From an uncultured Selenomonadaceae bacterium (GTDB taxonomy: Bacteria; Bacillota; Negativicutes; Selenomonadales; Selenomonadaceae): a DNA stretch of 64,000 bases. Below are positions 36,431 through 46,310 of the stretch, piece after piece. A program made the translations under genes and the position numbers. The notes below the pieces were generated by a model that made no database searches, was not told the DNA's origin, and worked only from the letters and a program-made list of their open reading frames with translations. Every line of letters starts with the position of its first letter. Within the stretch, counting starts at the first letter, position 1. The stretch spans positions 13,183 through 77,182 of the forward strand of contig CALELM010000074.1 in assembly GCA_937902665.1 (NCBI GenBank). Reading direction: 5' to 3'.

Positions 36431-37813
36431 CTATGCTTCCATCAGGAATGCCCTATATCCCTTTTTCGTTTCATAAACGTCAATCTTGCTCGTCGCCTCC
36501 CACGGAGCATGCATGGAGAGAACCCCAACGCCACTGTCGATGACATTCATTCCATACAGCGACATAATGTAGGCAATCGTTCCTCCGCCGCCAAGGTCAA
36601 CCTTGCCCAGCTCGGCAAGCTGGTAATGTACCTTGTGCTTGTCCATCATAGCACGAATCTCCCCAAGGTATTCCGCACTTGCATCGTTGGAACCGGATTT
36701 TCCCCTCGAACCCGTGAACTTGTTGAAAACCATGCCCTTGCCAAGATACGCCACATTCTTCTTGTCATAAGCCGATGCATAAAGCGCATCATAGGCAGAA
36801 GAAACATCCGAGGAAAGCATCTTGGAATTTGCCAAAGCACGGCGAAGCCCCAGCTCGCTGTACTGCCCCAAAAGCTGCAGCACCTCAGCCACGGTATTTT
36901 CAAAAAAGCGGGATCTCATGCCGGTCGCACCAACACTGCCGATTTCCTCCTTGTCCACCAGCAGGCAGCAAGCCGTCCTCCTCGTTTCCTTTATCTCCAG
37001 CATGGCTGCCAAAGACGTGTAAGCGCACACCCTGTCATCTTGCCCGTATCCTAAAATCATGCTGCGGTCAAAGCCAAGCTCCCTTGCCCTTCCGGCAGGC
37101 ACTAGGCAAAGCTCCGCCGACTGGAAATCCTCCTCCTCAAGACCGTACTTCTCCTTGAGCAGCTGCAAGACACCTTCCTTGACGGACTCCTTGTCCTCCT
37201 TCTTGAGCGGATAATTGCCAACCAAGATATCCAGATTCTCGCCCTCGACTACCTTTGTCGCTTTCTTTTCCATCTGTTCTTGTGAAAGGTGAATCAAAAG
37301 ATCCGTGACACAAAAGACGGGATCTCCCTCTTCCTCCCCGATGGTCACGTCCACAATCGTTCCGTCCTTCTTTGCCACAACGCCATGCATGGCAAGCGGA
37401 ATCGTCACCCATTGGTATTTCTTGATGCCGCCATAATAATGCGTATCGAGATATGCCAGTCCCCCGTCCTCATACAGAGGATTCTGCTTCACATCCAAAC
37501 GGCAGGTATCAATATGCGCACCGAGGATTGTCATGCCCTTTTCCATCGGCTCCGTTCCCATGTGAAAAAGCACCACCGCCTTTTTCATGTTCACTGCATA
37601 AACCTTGTCCCCTGCCTGCAAGCTCCCTCCTGCTGCTAAAACATCTGCAAGACTGCGATACCCGACAGCCTCTGCCTGCCTCACTGCCTCCGCAACCGAT
37701 TCCCGTTCCGTCTTGCATTTCGACAGGAACTCAAGATATCCCTTGCAAAGTACCTCCAGCTCCTGTTTTTCTTCCGCCGTGTACTGGCCCCAAATAGACT
37801 CCTTCTCCTTCAT
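36431..37813 (-). CDS. M18-family aminopeptidase
   Basis: This cytosolic metallo-aminopeptidase of about 460 residues belongs to the M18 (aspartyl aminopeptidase-like) family. Metal and catalytic residues appear in LGAHIDTCRLDVK, VDKEEIGSVGATGMRSRFFE, SSDVSSAYDALY and MSLYGMNVIDSGVGVLSMHA, and the family GQDDRVCAYTSL segment is present. ATG 37813 has GGGAGG upstream; a longer frame to 37828 has no support. Probably co-transcribed with coaX and dusB, 27 nt downstream of dusB, and ended by a bidirectional terminator. Confidence 0.92.
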   Translation of the reverse strand: MKEKESIWGQYTAEEKQELEVLCKGYLEFLSKCKTERESVAEAVRQAEAVGYRSLADVLAAGGSLQAGDKVYAVNMKKAVVLFHMGTEPMEKGMTILGAHIDTCRLDVKQNPLYEDGGLAYLDTHYYGGIKKYQWVTIPLAMHGVVAKKDGTIVDVTIGEEEGDPVFCVTDLLIHLSQEQMEKKATKVVEGENLDILVGNYPLKKEDKESVKEGVLQLLKEKYGLEEEDFQSAELCLVPAGRARELGFDRSMILGYGQDDRVCAYTSLAAMLEIKETRRTACCLLVDKEEIGSVGATGMRSRFFENTVAEVLQLLGQYSELGLRRALANSKMLSSDVSSAYDALYASAYDKKNVAYLGKGMVFNKFTGSRGKSGSNDASAEYLGEIRAMMDKHKVHYQLAELGKVDLGGGGTIAYIMSLYGMNVIDSGVGVLSMHAPWEATSKIDVYETKKGYRAFLMEA

Positions 37814-37840
37814 GCCGAATCCTCCCAACTATTTATGTTA

Positions 37841-38797
37841 TCAAAAATACTTCTCCAAGATTTCCATGAAATCCTCCCGTGTCGTTGCTCGATTAAACAA
37901 ATTGCGAAGCTCCGCGCCATGCACCTGCCCACGCGTGTACCATGTGGCATGCTTGCGCATCTCCCTAGCGCCAATATACTCGCCCTTGTATTTCAGAAGC
38001 ATATCCAGATGCCTCAGAATCACCTCCGCACGTTCCTTCATGGTCGGTGGCGGCAACTTCACGCCTGTACGCAGGTATTCCGTAAACTGCTTGAAAATCC
38101 AAGGATTCCCCTGTGCCGCTCGCCCAATCATTACACCGTCCGCATTTGTCACCCTGCGAATCTTGTCCAGATCCTCAAACGTGCGCACATCTCCATTGGC
38201 AATCACTGGTATGCCAACAGCAGACTTGACCTTCGCTATGATTTCCCAATCTGCCCTTCCACTGTAAAACTGCGTGCGGGTACGTCCATGCACAGCAATC
38301 GCATCCATGCCCGCCTCCTCGGCAAGCCTTGCCATTTCCACGACATTCACGCTGTCCTCGTCCCAGCCCTTGCGCATTTTCACCGTCACAGGCAGCTTTA
38401 CTGCCCTTCGCAACGCTTTCATGATGGCAAACGCCCTCTCAGGCTCTCTCATCAGTGCCGAGCCCTCATGATTGTTCACAATCTTCGGTGCAGGACAGCC
38501 CATGTTGAAATCAATGATATCCGCCGTCCCCAGCTCCTCCAGATATTTTGCACCCTCCGCCACAGTCTCCGGTGTCGAGCCAAAAAGCTGCACAGCGATG
38601 GGACGTTCTGCCATCTCCGTATGAAGCATCGAGAGCGTCCTTTCATTGCGGAAATGAATCCCCTTGACGCTCACCATCTCCGCATAGCAAAGAGGACATC
38701 CCATTTCACGGGCAAGAATACGGTACGCCATATCGGTAACGCCCGCCATCGGAGCAAGGAACACAGGCGCATCAAACTCCAGACCTCCGATTCTCAT
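37841..38797 (-). CDS. dusB: DusB-type tRNA-dihydrouridine synthase
   Basis: This FMN enzyme reduces uridines in tRNA. The 318-residue TIM barrel has [14 protein letters not shown], the catalytic Cys region [55 protein letters not shown] and [13 protein letters not shown]. It overlaps the coaX stop by ATGA, so the pair is co-translated. Family is certain; the exact target uridine is inferred. Confidence 0.94.
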   Translation of the reverse strand: MRIGGLEFDAPVFLAPMAGVTDMAYRILAREMGCPLCYAEMVSVKGIHFRNERTLSMLHTEMAERPIAVQLFGSTPETVAEGAKYLEELGTADIIDFNMGCPAPKIVNNHEGSALMREPERAFAIMKALRRAVKLPVTVKMRKGWDEDSVNVVEMARLAEEAGMDAIAVHGRTRTQFYSGRADWEIIAKVKSAVGIPVIANGDVRTFEDLDKIRRVTNADGVMIGRAAQGNPWIFKQFTEYLRTGVKLPPPTMKERAEVILRHLDMLLKYKGEYIGAREMRKHATWYTRGQVHGAELRNLFNRATTREDFMEILEKYF

Positions 38798-39588
38798 TCC
38801 TGCGTATTCCTTTCCGACCTATCCATGGAATTCCTCTCATACAGCACACGAAGCCCCGTCAATGTAAGAAAATGATCCACCTTGTCAATGGTCGTAGACT
38901 CCTTGGAAATCATGCGGGCAAAGCCTCCGGTCGCAATGACCTTCATCTCCGTCCCCATCTCCTTCTTGATGCGCTTCACGATCTCATCCAGCTGCCCAAC
39001 ATAACCGAACACGATGCCTGCCTGCATTCCCTGAATCGTATTGCGGCAAACAATCTGCTTCGGCGGCACCAACTCGATACGAGGAAGATTTGCCGTAGAC
39101 TGGAACAGGGCATCTGCCGAGGTTCCAATCCCCGGTGCAATCACTCCGCCCATGAAATCACCATTTTCTGCAACAACATCAAAAGTAGTCGCCGTACCAA
39201 TATCAATCACGATCAAAGGGCCGCCGTACTGCTCATAAGCCCCCACCACATTCACGATGCGATCCGCACCGATAGCACGAGGATTCTCATAATGCAACCG
39301 TATTCCCGTCTTGATTCCAGGTCCTACTACCAAAGGATGAATATGAAAATACCTCTCGCACATCTTGATCATCGGAACCATGAGCGGAGGAACGACCGAT
39401 GAAATAATAATTGCCTCAATATCCGTCATGCGCACACCCTGATAGCGAAACAGATCATTGATGATCATGCCGTACTCGTCTCCCGTCTTATGACGTTCCG
39501 TCGAAATACGCCAATGCTTTACCAGCTTTTTCCCCTCATACGTCCCCAAGACAATATTGCTATTTCCTATATCAAAAACAAGTAACAC
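38794..39588 (-). CDS. coaX: CoaX, type III pantothenate kinase
   Basis: CoaX phosphorylates pantothenate in CoA synthesis. The 264-residue protein has the actin-like phosphate motifs [16 protein letters not shown] and [17 protein letters not shown], with [21 protein letters not shown] and [17 protein letters not shown]. Translation begins at GTG 39588, with GGGGAT upstream. No other CoA gene is adjacent; it pairs with dusB. Confidence 0.96.
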   Translation of the reverse strand: MLLVFDIGNSNIVLGTYEGKKLVKHWRISTERHKTGDEYGMIINDLFRYQGVRMTDIEAIIISSVVPPLMVPMIKMCERYFHIHPLVVGPGIKTGIRLHYENPRAIGADRIVNVVGAYEQYGGPLIVIDIGTATTFDVVAENGDFMGGVIAPGIGTSADALFQSTANLPRIELVPPKQIVCRNTIQGMQAGIVFGYVGQLDEIVKRIKKEMGTEMKVIATGGFARMISKESTTIDKVDHFLTLTGLRVLYERNSMDRSERNTQE

Positions 39589-39650
39589 TTAAATCCCCTT
39601 CCTGCTTCAAGCACGGACAACGACCGACTGCAAACTTCCTATAAAAATCT

Positions 39651-39678
39651 ATCATATCCCATCACAAAAATCCAGCAA
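39651..39678 (-). promoter_or_regulatory. Promoter of the coaX-dusB-M18 unit
   Basis: On the minus strand, TTGCTG (39678-39673), a 16-nt spacer and TATGAT (39656-39651) lie about 60 nt before the coaX start. Confidence 0.6.
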
Positions 39679-39717
39679 AACAAAATAAACTTCCTGCCAT
39701 TCCCCTGCAATACCAAT

Positions 39718-40545
39718 CTATTCATTTTGGGGACGTATGGATACATCACCTGCAAGAACCTTCCGTATGCCCTCGCCTGTTCTCACAAGCAGCATCCCGT
39801 CCTCATCCAGATCTACCGCCGTTCCGCAGAAGCTCTCCCTGTCTCCCATGCCGATTACTCTTACCTCTTTTCCCAGTGTGGCGGAATACTTTTTCCACTG
39901 CTTCAAAATCGGCGCAAATCCTTCCCTCTGCATACGGAGATAAAGAACCTCTATCTCCTCCAGTACTGCCTGCAAAAAAGCAATTCTTGAAATCTCCTCG
40001 CCCTTCATCACAGACAGTGAGGTTGCAATCTCCCTCAGCTCTGCAGGAAATTCCTCCTCTGCAATATTTACGTTGATTCCGATGCCAATCACCACAAAGT
40101 CAATTTTTCCGGCAGACACGCTCATCTCCGTCAGGATTCCCGTCAGCTTCTTCCCATCATGCAGGATGTCGTTTGGCCACTTGATCCCTGCCCGCAGCCC
40201 AAATCGCTCCATCGCCATCGCTACGGCAACCGCCGCCAGCAAGGTGCATTTAGGTGCTTCTGCAGGAGGAAAGCTTGGCCTCAAAAGGACAGAAAACCAC
40301 AGGCCCTTTCCCCTTGGCGAAAAAAAGCTTCTCTCCAAGCGACCCCTGCCTCCCGTCTGCATTTCCGCCAATACTACCGTACCTTCCGATGTGCCTTCCC
40401 TTCCCAATCTTTTGGCTTGCGTATTCGTGGAGTCCGTGACATCCAAGCAAACAATTCTTTGACCAATAACCTTTGCAGAAAGTCCCTCCTTAATGGAACG
40501 AAACGTAAATTCTCCTAACTCTTGCGGCATGCCCTGTTCCTCCAT
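39718..40545 (-). CDS. birA: BirA-type biotin-protein ligase lacking the repressor HTH domain
   Basis: This enzyme attaches biotin to carrier proteins. Catalytic motifs are GGRGRLERSFFSPRGKGLWF (biotinyl-AMP loop), IKWPNDILHDGKKLTGIL and VVIGIGINVNI, followed by the small C-terminal SH3-like domain. At about 270 residues it lacks the N-terminal winged helix of bifunctional BirA, so it should not repress bio genes itself. ATG 40545 or 40530 are possible; the second has GGAGG 8 nt upstream. The open frame continues to 40674 but would translate an interspersed promoter repeat, so I reject that start. Confidence 0.92.
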   Translation of the reverse strand: MEEQGMPQELGEFTFRSIKEGLSAKVIGQRIVCLDVTDSTNTQAKRLGREGTSEGTVVLAEMQTGGRGRLERSFFSPRGKGLWFSVLLRPSFPPAEAPKCTLLAAVAVAMAMERFGLRAGIKWPNDILHDGKKLTGILTEMSVSAGKIDFVVIGIGINVNIAEEEFPAELREIATSLSVMKGEEISRIAFLQAVLEEIEVLYLRMQREGFAPILKQWKKYSATLGKEVRVIGMGDRESFCGTAVDLDEDGMLLVRTGEGIRKVLAGDVSIRPQNE

Positions 40546-40618
40546 TCCTCTCCTGCGAAAATCACTTGCCCGTTTCCTTTCGCAAGAAATCCGCTCCCAA
40601 TCGGAAGCGGATTCTGCT

Positions 40619-40659
40619 TTTATAACGCCATTGTTCAAGAAAATGCAATAAGCATTTTC
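40619..40659 (-). promoter_or_regulatory. Interspersed promoter/palindrome repeat, copy B (drives birA)
   Basis: On the minus strand it holds AGAAAATGC-TTATT-GCATTTTCT (9-5-9 palindrome), TTGCAT (40648-40643), an 18-nt spacer and TATAAA (40624-40619). Over these 41 nt it differs from copy D, 20 kb away, at a single position. It lies between ftsH and birA; a hairpin (AATCCGCT ... AGCGGATT) follows before birA. Confidence 0.75.
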
Positions 40660-40663
40660 TTCC

Positions 40664-42679
40664 TTATTTGTCATCGTAACGAGTTACATTGAATTTTGGT
40701 TCCGCCTGCACTACTTCTGATTCCGTTTCCACGGATTCTGGCGAAGCATTTCCTATTTCTGCAGGATCTCCGTCCTTGGAACCTTTCTCCTCCACTAGTG
40801 GCTTTTTCTCTCCGCTATCCGAGGAATTCGGTGTGCTGTCATCTTCTTTTCTCTCCAAAAGAGGCTCTGCAATCTGCCCTGTTGCCAAAAGCTCCTCAAG
40901 CTGCTTGGCACTGAGTGTTTCTCGTTCCATCAACGAGTTTGCAATCAGCTCCAGCTTGTCACGATGTTCCGTCAGAATCTGGCGGCATTCCTCGTAGGCT
41001 TCCTCCATGTACCTGCGAACTTCCTTGTCAATTTCGCAAGCAACCTCCTCGGAATAATTTCGCTGCTGGTTGAAATCCCTGCCCAAGAATACCTGATGCT
41101 CCTGACTTTCCCCGTAAGCAATCGGACCAAGCACATCGCTCATTCCGTACTGCATAATCATGCTCCGTACCACTCGGGATGCCTGCTGAATATCCTGCGA
41201 AGCCCCCGTGCTGATTTCCTTGAGAACGATTTCCTCTGCTACACGTCCTCCCATTGCAACCTTCAGCCGATCCATCAGCTCGCTTCTCGTTGCATAGGAA
41301 CGATCCTCCTTGGGAAGCATCAGCGTATAGCCGCCTGCCCGTCCACGAGGAATAATCGTTACCTTATGGACAGGATCCGCATGCTTCAGCATCATGCCGA
41401 CCAAGGTGTGCCCACCTTCATGATAAGCAGTCAACCGTTTCTCGTCATCACTCATAACATGAGACTTCCTCTCCGGCCCTGCCATGACACGCTCAATGGA
41501 TTCTTCCAATTCCTGCATGAAAATCTTCTTTTTGTTGCGGCGAGCCGCAAGAAGTGCTGCCTCGTTGACCAAATTCGAAAGATCCGCTCCCGTAAAGCCC
41601 GGTGTGCGACGTGCAAGAATATCCAAGTCCGCATTCTCTGCTACAGGTTTCCCCTTCGTATGAACCTTCAAGATAGCAAGCCTTCCCCGTACATCAGGCT
41701 TATCAACAACAATCTGGCGGTCAAAACGTCCCGGACGAAGAAGTGCCGGATCCAAGATATCTGGACGGTTCGTTGCTGCTATGATAATAATGCCCTCATT
41801 TGCCGCAAAACCATCCATCTCCACAAGCAGTTGATTGAGCGTCTGCTCACGCTCATCATGACCGCCGCCGACACCTGCACCACGCTGACGGCCGACTGCA
41901 TCTATTTCATCAATGAACACGATACATGGGGCATTCCTCTTTGCCTGCTCAAAAAGGTCACGCACACGGGAAGCGCCGACACCAACGAACATTTCTACAA
42001 AATCCGAACCGCTGATGGAAAAGAACGGTACGCCAGCCTCGCCTGCGACTGCCTTGGCAAGCAAGGTCTTTCCTGTCCCCGGAGGGCCAAAAAGCAGTAC
42101 GCCCTTTGGGATTCTTGCCCCAAGGTCATTGTACTTCTTCGGCTGCTTGAGAAACTCAACCACTTCCTCCAGCTCCTGCTTTGCCTCGTCAGCCCCTGCC
42201 ACATCGGAAAACATGACCTTGCTCTTGTCACCGATACTCACACGGGCACGGCTCTTGCCAAAGGACATCACGCCGCGCCCTCCGCCGCCTTGCGTCTGCT
42301 GCATGAAAAAGAACCACAAGCCAACCAGCAAAAGAATTGGCAGGATAGACGAAAGTAGCGCAGACCACCAAGGAGGTTCCGGCGGATTCTCTGCCCGAAT
42401 ATCAACATTCTTTGCCTGAAGCTTCTCCAAAAGCTTGGAATCGCCGTTTGGCTGGCTCGGCGTAATCGTTATGAACTCCGTGCCGTCTGCCAAGGTTCCG
42501 CGAATCGTATTGTTGACCAACGTAACCTTAGAAACTTCGCTCTGCTCCACTTTTTGCAGGAATTCCGTATAATCCACTTCATGCTTCGCTACCGATCTCG
42601 TTGAATAATAATCAATGATTGAAATAGCAACCATGATAATCAGCAAATAGAAACCCACATTGCGTATAAATTTATTCAA
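40664..42679 (-). CDS. ftsH: FtsH, membrane AAA+ zinc protease
   Basis: FtsH degrades misassembled membrane and short-lived cytosolic proteins. The 671-residue product has two N-terminal membrane helices (about residues 8-25 and 105-125), Walker [21 protein letters not shown], Walker [17 protein letters not shown] and the zinc motif [12 protein letters not shown], where HEGGH replaces the commoner HEAGH. An acidic, variable tail follows. I choose TTG 42679 with GGGAGGAG upstream, giving [14 protein letters not shown] as in relatives; the frame to 42709 is rejected. Confidence 0.96.
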   Translation of the reverse strand: MNKFIRNVGFYLLIIMVAISIIDYYSTRSVAKHEVDYTEFLQKVEQSEVSKVTLVNNTIRGTLADGTEFITITPSQPNGDSKLLEKLQAKNVDIRAENPPEPPWWSALLSSILPILLLVGLWFFFMQQTQGGGGRGVMSFGKSRARVSIGDKSKVMFSDVAGADEAKQELEEVVEFLKQPKKYNDLGARIPKGVLLFGPPGTGKTLLAKAVAGEAGVPFFSISGSDFVEMFVGVGASRVRDLFEQAKRNAPCIVFIDEIDAVGRQRGAGVGGGHDEREQTLNQLLVEMDGFAANEGIIIIAATNRPDILDPALLRPGRFDRQIVVDKPDVRGRLAILKVHTKGKPVAENADLDILARRTPGFTGADLSNLVNEAALLAARRNKKKIFMQELEESIERVMAGPERKSHVMSDDEKRLTAYHEGGHTLVGMMLKHADPVHKVTIIPRGRAGGYTLMLPKEDRSYATRSELMDRLKVAMGGRVAEEIVLKEISTGASQDIQQASRVVRSMIMQYGMSDVLGPIAYGESQEHQVFLGRDFNQQRNYSEEVACEIDKEVRRYMEEAYEECRQILTEHRDKLELIANSLMERETLSAKQLEELLATGQIAEPLLERKEDDSTPNSSDSGEKKPLVEEKGSKDGDPAEIGNASPESVETESEVVQAEPKFNVTRYDDK

Positions 42680-42726
42680 TACCTGCTCCTCCCTCTTTCC
42701 CGAACGCATACCACACTAATGTAAAT

Positions 42727-42764
42727 TATAACGCAATCATTCAGGAAAATGCAACGCATTTTCC
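42727..42764 (-). promoter_or_regulatory. Interspersed promoter/palindrome repeat, copy C (drives ftsH)
   Basis: On the minus strand it holds GGAAAATGC-GTT-GCATTTTCC, TTGCAT (42754-42749), an 18-nt spacer and TATAAT (42730-42725), a near-consensus promoter about 45 nt before the ftsH start. It lies in the short hpt-ftsH gap. Confidence 0.8.
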
Positions 42765-42786
42765 TCACGCAGCCTTTCTGGAAACT

Positions 42787-43347
42787 TCACGCATCTTCTT
42801 TTTCATAAATCTCACGCTTCAATATGCCAACATAAGGAAGATTTCGATACCTGCCTGCATAATCCAGCCCATATCCCACCAGAAACTCATCCGGCACCTC
42901 AAACCCACAGTAATCAATCTCCACCTTTTCCTTGCGGCGAGATGCCTTGTCCATCAAGGCGCACAGCTTTAGGCTTGCAGGGTTCTTCCTGCGCAAATAA
43001 TCCAGCAGGTAATGCATGGTAATGCCGGAATCCACAATATCCTCAATCAGAATCAAATGCTTTCCTTCCACACCGTAGCTGAAATCCTTCTTTATCTCCA
43101 CAGAACCCGAAGATTCCGCACAGTTTCCATAGCTGGACGCAATTATAAAGTCAAATTTTACCGGCAAGGAAATCGCACGGACCAAATCCGCAAAAAATAT
43201 AGCTGCCCCCTTTAGCATGCCTACGCAATAGATTTCCCCTTCCACACCTTCATATTCCTTGGAAATCTGTCCTGCAAGCGCCTTGATTCTTTCCCTTATC
43301 TGCTCCTCCGAAAAAAGAACCTCCCTGATATCATTCTCCAGCATCAT
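42787..43347 (-). CDS. hpt: Hpt, hypoxanthine phosphoribosyltransferase
   Basis: Hpt salvages hypoxanthine and guanine to nucleotides. The 186-residue protein has the PRPP-binding loop LILIEDIVDSGITMHYLLDYL-like segment, VGMLKGAAIFFADLVRAI, and the C-terminal VPDEFLVGYGLDYAGRYRNL. Its start overlaps the tilS stop, the classic tilS-hpt-ftsH order of Firmicutes. ATG 43347 and ATG 43344 are both possible. Confidence 0.96.
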   Translation of the reverse strand: MMLENDIREVLFSEEQIRERIKALAGQISKEYEGVEGEIYCVGMLKGAAIFFADLVRAISLPVKFDFIIASSYGNCAESSGSVEIKKDFSYGVEGKHLILIEDIVDSGITMHYLLDYLRRKNPASLKLCALMDKASRRKEKVEIDYCGFEVPDEFLVGYGLDYAGRYRNLPYVGILKREIYEKEDA

Positions 43348-44716
43348 ACGCCACCCCGTTCCTCTGCATAATCCTTAAATACAATATTTTCCCCGAGGCC
43401 TGTCCCACAGAACACAAAACAGAACGACGAACCCCAGGAACCCAAAGCACATGCTCCCCGTCCGTAACCACAGGCAGGGAATTCCTCCGTTCTCTTGGAA
43501 TCTTCTCATCAATCAAGAGTTTTTTCAGGGACTTGCCACCTCCACGAAGCTGTATCCTGTCTCCCGCCTGCCTTGCCCGCACAAAAAGCCGCCTGACCTG
43601 TTCCCCATCGCAATAATATTCGTTTGCTTCCGTATGCTTCGGCACAAAAGAAATATACTCCGCAACTAGGGAAAAGCCAAACGCAGGAAGTTCCGTAATT
43701 CCGGGAACCGTCAGCAAAACCTCCTGCACCTGCTCTCCTTCCCTGCATTCCTGCACCAGAGAAAACCAGCCATAGGAAACCCTTCCTGTCACCTTGCCGG
43801 GAAGCTGTACCACGGTTCCTGTCCTTCCCCGCAAAATCAAGTCACGCATTGCCTCAAAATGAACAAATCCAAAATCCTTGCAGCCAATGCCACATTCCCT
43901 GAGAAACTTCCTTAAAATCTCTCTTTGCAGAATTGCGCTGCAAGAAGAAAATTCCTTCACGGAAAGGCATTTCCCCACGCAAACATTTTCCCATGCAGCC
44001 TCCAAATCCAGTGCAAGCTGCTCCGTCATCTCCGCAGCAAGCACCGAAAGCCTGCACAACGCTTCCGTAATTTGCGGATTGTACTGCGCAGAGAGCTGCG
44101 GCAAAAGCTCCAGCCGCAGCCGGTTCCTCTGGCAGTCCGCAATATCATTGGTGGCATCATGCCTTGGCTCAATCCCTTGTTCCCTGCAAAACGCCTCCAA
44201 TTCCGACTTCCTCGCACAAAGAAGCGGACGGACGATGCACCCATTCTTCGGACGCATGGCTGCCAGCCCCTCCATGCCCGTTCCCCGCAGAATACGCATC
44301 AATACAGTCTCCGCTTGGTCATCGGCATGGTGCGCCGTTGCAATCACATCAAATCCCAGCAAATTGCGCTGCCTCTCAAAAAAATCATAGCGAAGCTCCC
44401 TCGCCATAGTCTCCAAGGAAAGCCCTCGTTCCTTGGAAAGTCGCAACACATCCGCTGACTCCTGAACATACTGCAAGTCATGATTCTTGCAGTACGCCTC
44501 AACAAAACACGCATCCGCAAGGGAGTCTTCCCCCCGTATGCCATGCTCAAAATGAGCAACACAGATCCGAAGCCGAAGCAAGCTTCTCCACCTGCGGAAA
44601 AGCTCCAAAAGCGCCATCGAATCCGCACCGCCGGAACAGGCAACAATCGCGCCCATGCCTGGAAGCAAAATCTGCTGCTCCTTAATATAACGCTCTACCT
44701 TCTGAACAAAATCCAT
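43331..44716 (-). CDS. tilS: TilS, tRNA(Ile)-lysidine synthase
   Basis: TilS converts the wobble C of tRNA-Ile(CAU) to lysidine. The PP-loop is VACSGGADSMALLELF, followed by TAHHADDQAETVLMRILRGT and GIEPRHDATNDIADCQRNRL, with a TilS C-terminal domain (RQAGDRIQLRGGGKSLKKLL). I choose ATG 44716 with GGAAAG just upstream; the frame extends to 44770 but runs through the terminator of the preceding gene. Confidence 0.95.
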   Translation of the reverse strand: MDFVQKVERYIKEQQILLPGMGAIVACSGGADSMALLELFRRWRSLLRLRICVAHFEHGIRGEDSLADACFVEAYCKNHDLQYVQESADVLRLSKERGLSLETMARELRYDFFERQRNLLGFDVIATAHHADDQAETVLMRILRGTGMEGLAAMRPKNGCIVRPLLCARKSELEAFCREQGIEPRHDATNDIADCQRNRLRLELLPQLSAQYNPQITEALCRLSVLAAEMTEQLALDLEAAWENVCVGKCLSVKEFSSCSAILQREILRKFLRECGIGCKDFGFVHFEAMRDLILRGRTGTVVQLPGKVTGRVSYGWFSLVQECREGEQVQEVLLTVPGITELPAFGFSLVAEYISFVPKHTEANEYYCDGEQVRRLFVRARQAGDRIQLRGGGKSLKKLLIDEKIPRERRNSLPVVTDGEHVLWVPGVRRSVLCSVGQASGKILYLRIMQRNGVAYDAGE

Positions 44717-44731
44717 TTTTCTTTCCATAAG

Positions 44732-44760
44732 CAAAAAGGGGACGTGCCATGCACGTCCCC
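44732..44760 (-). terminator. Terminator downstream of the S1-domain gene
   Basis: GGGGACGTGC and GCACGTCCCC form a perfect 10-bp stem with a 3-nt loop, followed on the minus strand by TTTTTG. It sits 16 nt before the chosen tilS start, so tilS needs its own promoter or readthrough. Confidence 0.9.
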
Positions 44761-44766
44761 AAACCA

Positions 44767-45231
44767 TCAATCCGATCTGCGGGAACCACGTCCCCCACGC
44801 TTGGAATCCGTCTTCCGACGCAAATCCGTAAGTCTCTCATCGCTGTCCTTGAGGAACTTGGATAACTTATCTTCAAAGGATGCCGTTGAATTATTGAACC
44901 TGCTGCCTCCCGCCGGCTTCCTGAAATCCCTCTGCCCATACGATGGGCGGCTCACCGGACGGGCAGGAGTCTCAGCCGAAGATTCCTCCGTCTTCTTTTG
45001 CTGTGCCTGCTTCACGGAAAGCCCTATCTTCCCTTTCTCGTCAATCGTCAAAATCTTGACCTTGACCTTATCCTTTTCCTTCAGGAAATCGTGGACATCC
45101 TTCACATAAACATCAGCAACCTCCGAAATATGAACAAGCCCAACCTTGCCCTCGGGAAGTTCAACAAAAGCACCAAAATTCGTAATGCCTGTTACAACGC
45201 CTTCCACTATGCTGCCTACTTCAATGGACAA
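44767..45231 (-). CDS. S1 RNA-binding domain protein (YabR-like)
   Basis: The 154-residue product starts with a single S1 domain: VGSIVEGVVTGITNFGAFVE, then GLVHISEVADVYVKDVHDFL and KVKVKILTIDEKGKIGLSVK. A basic, disordered C-terminal tail rich in Arg/Ser follows. Such proteins (YabR family) sit between divIC and tilS in Firmicutes and are thought to bind RNA or ribosomes. Translation starts at TTG 45231 with GAGGAAG upstream. Confidence 0.9.
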   Translation of the reverse strand: MSIEVGSIVEGVVTGITNFGAFVELPEGKVGLVHISEVADVYVKDVHDFLKEKDKVKVKILTIDEKGKIGLSVKQAQQKKTEESSAETPARPVSRPSYGQRDFRKPAGGSRFNNSTASFEDKLSKFLKDSDERLTDLRRKTDSKRGGRGSRRSD

Positions 45232-45309
45232 AACGATTCTTCCTCCTTAAACGTGCCAAACGCACAAACTTAACTCTCCACACCGTAAAACCTTCTGCAC
45301 AAAAGCCCC

Positions 45310-45612
45310 CTATCTGGAAGCCTTCTTCCCCATGCTGTAAGGAAGCTCCCCCGGCTTCGTCATGCCAAGCTCCTCACGAGCGATCTGCTCTACATGACTC
45401 AAGTCATTCAACTGCTCACGTTCCTGCTTCAGTCTTTCATTTTCACTTGCCGCTTCCTGCAATCTGACTTTCGCCGATTCCTGTTCCAAACTGATCTGAC
45501 CCAAGTGCGTCTGCTGAGAAATCAATACAGATATGAAGTAAATGCCCAGAGCGGCAATGAGCGGTACAAACCAGTTGACCGTCCGCCTTCTTCTGCTCCT
45601 TCCCTGTTCCAC
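45310..45612 (-). CDS. DivIC/FtsB-type septum formation initiator
   Basis: This 100-residue bitopic protein has a short basic start, one membrane helix (NWFVPLIAALGIYFISVLIS) and an extracytoplasmic coiled coil (QISLEQESAKVRLQEAASEN) with the family ending VEQIAREELGMTKPGELPYS. It should act with FtsL and DivIB in division. The GTG at 45612 has GGGGGAA upstream. The divIC-yabR-tilS-hpt-ftsH order is as in Bacillus. Confidence 0.88.
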   Translation of the reverse strand: MEQGRSRRRRTVNWFVPLIAALGIYFISVLISQQTHLGQISLEQESAKVRLQEAASENERLKQEREQLNDLSHVEQIAREELGMTKPGELPYSMGKKASR

Positions 45613-45671
45613 AAATCATTCCCCCAAAATACTGCACGCATCTAACAAGTCTTCACAACCACACATATTTT

Positions 45672-45700
45672 ATCATACAAAGATTTCCGTGATTCTGCAA
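45672..45700 (-). promoter_or_regulatory. Promoter of the divIC-like gene
   Basis: On the minus strand, TTGCAG (45700-45695), a 17-nt spacer and TATGAT (45677-45672) lie about 60 nt before the GTG start. Confidence 0.7.
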
Positions 45701-45714
45701 GTATTTTATGAGAA

Positions 45715-46197
45715 TTATTTTTCTGACCACTGGTAATATTCAGTGGAAGCAATGCGTCGGTAAACAGATTTGCAATACGGACAAGAAAAATGCGGCTTCA
45801 CATTCTCAAAATCCGGCTTTCCGTCCACAATGCGGACAGCCTGTCCCTCCACGAAATCCATTCGGTCGCCGCACCGAGGACAAGCGCACTTCCCATCTGC
45901 CTCACGCTTGAGAACCATTGGCTGAAGATCGCCTGTCTTGATGACTCTCTTTGGCTTCAATGCCTCAGGCAATGGATACTCGTCATAATATCCTGAATTG
46001 AGCAACTCCTGATAATAAACACCGCAGGAAACGCAGGTATACTTCGGCAGCGTAGACGACATATCCACCCTGCCATCCACTATGCTGACCGCTCCCCCTG
46101 CTACATAATCCAGCACTTTCCCGCATTTTGGACATAAAAATTTCTTGTTTTCATTAAGCTGCAACTTCATTACTGTCATATCCATCACCAAATCCAA
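45715..46197 (-). CDS. Protein with two tandem zinc-ribbon repeats, function unknown
   Basis: I do not recognise a named family. The 160-residue frame contains the same unit twice. The first is CPKCGKVLDYVAGGAVSIVD... ending CVSCGVYY; the second is CPRCGDRMDFVEGQAVRIVD... ending CPYCKSVY. Each has four Cys for one zinc, so it is an internal duplication. No membrane segment or signal is visible. The start is uncertain (TTG 46197, ATG 46185, 46179 or 46170). It lies between the divIC-like gene and a glycosyltransferase. A nucleic-acid or chaperone role is possible but not shown. Confidence 0.75.
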   Translation of the reverse strand: MDLVMDMTVMKLQLNENKKFLCPKCGKVLDYVAGGAVSIVDGRVDMSSTLPKYTCVSCGVYYQELLNSGYYDEYPLPEALKPKRVIKTGDLQPMVLKREADGKCACPRCGDRMDFVEGQAVRIVDGKPDFENVKPHFSCPYCKSVYRRIASTEYYQWSEK

Positions 46198-46310
46198 ATA
46201 TCAAGTTTTCTGTTCCTGCTCTTTGCCTCACCCGTTCTGCTCCCACTACTTATTGTTTCAATCTTTTTTCTAAAAAACCTTCTGAATTCCCCATGAAACT
46301 GCAAATTTTT

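Noticed and set aside
40964..42358. 464-residue plus-strand frame opposite ftsH
   Set aside because: Antisense to FtsH with all AAA+ and protease motifs on the other strand.
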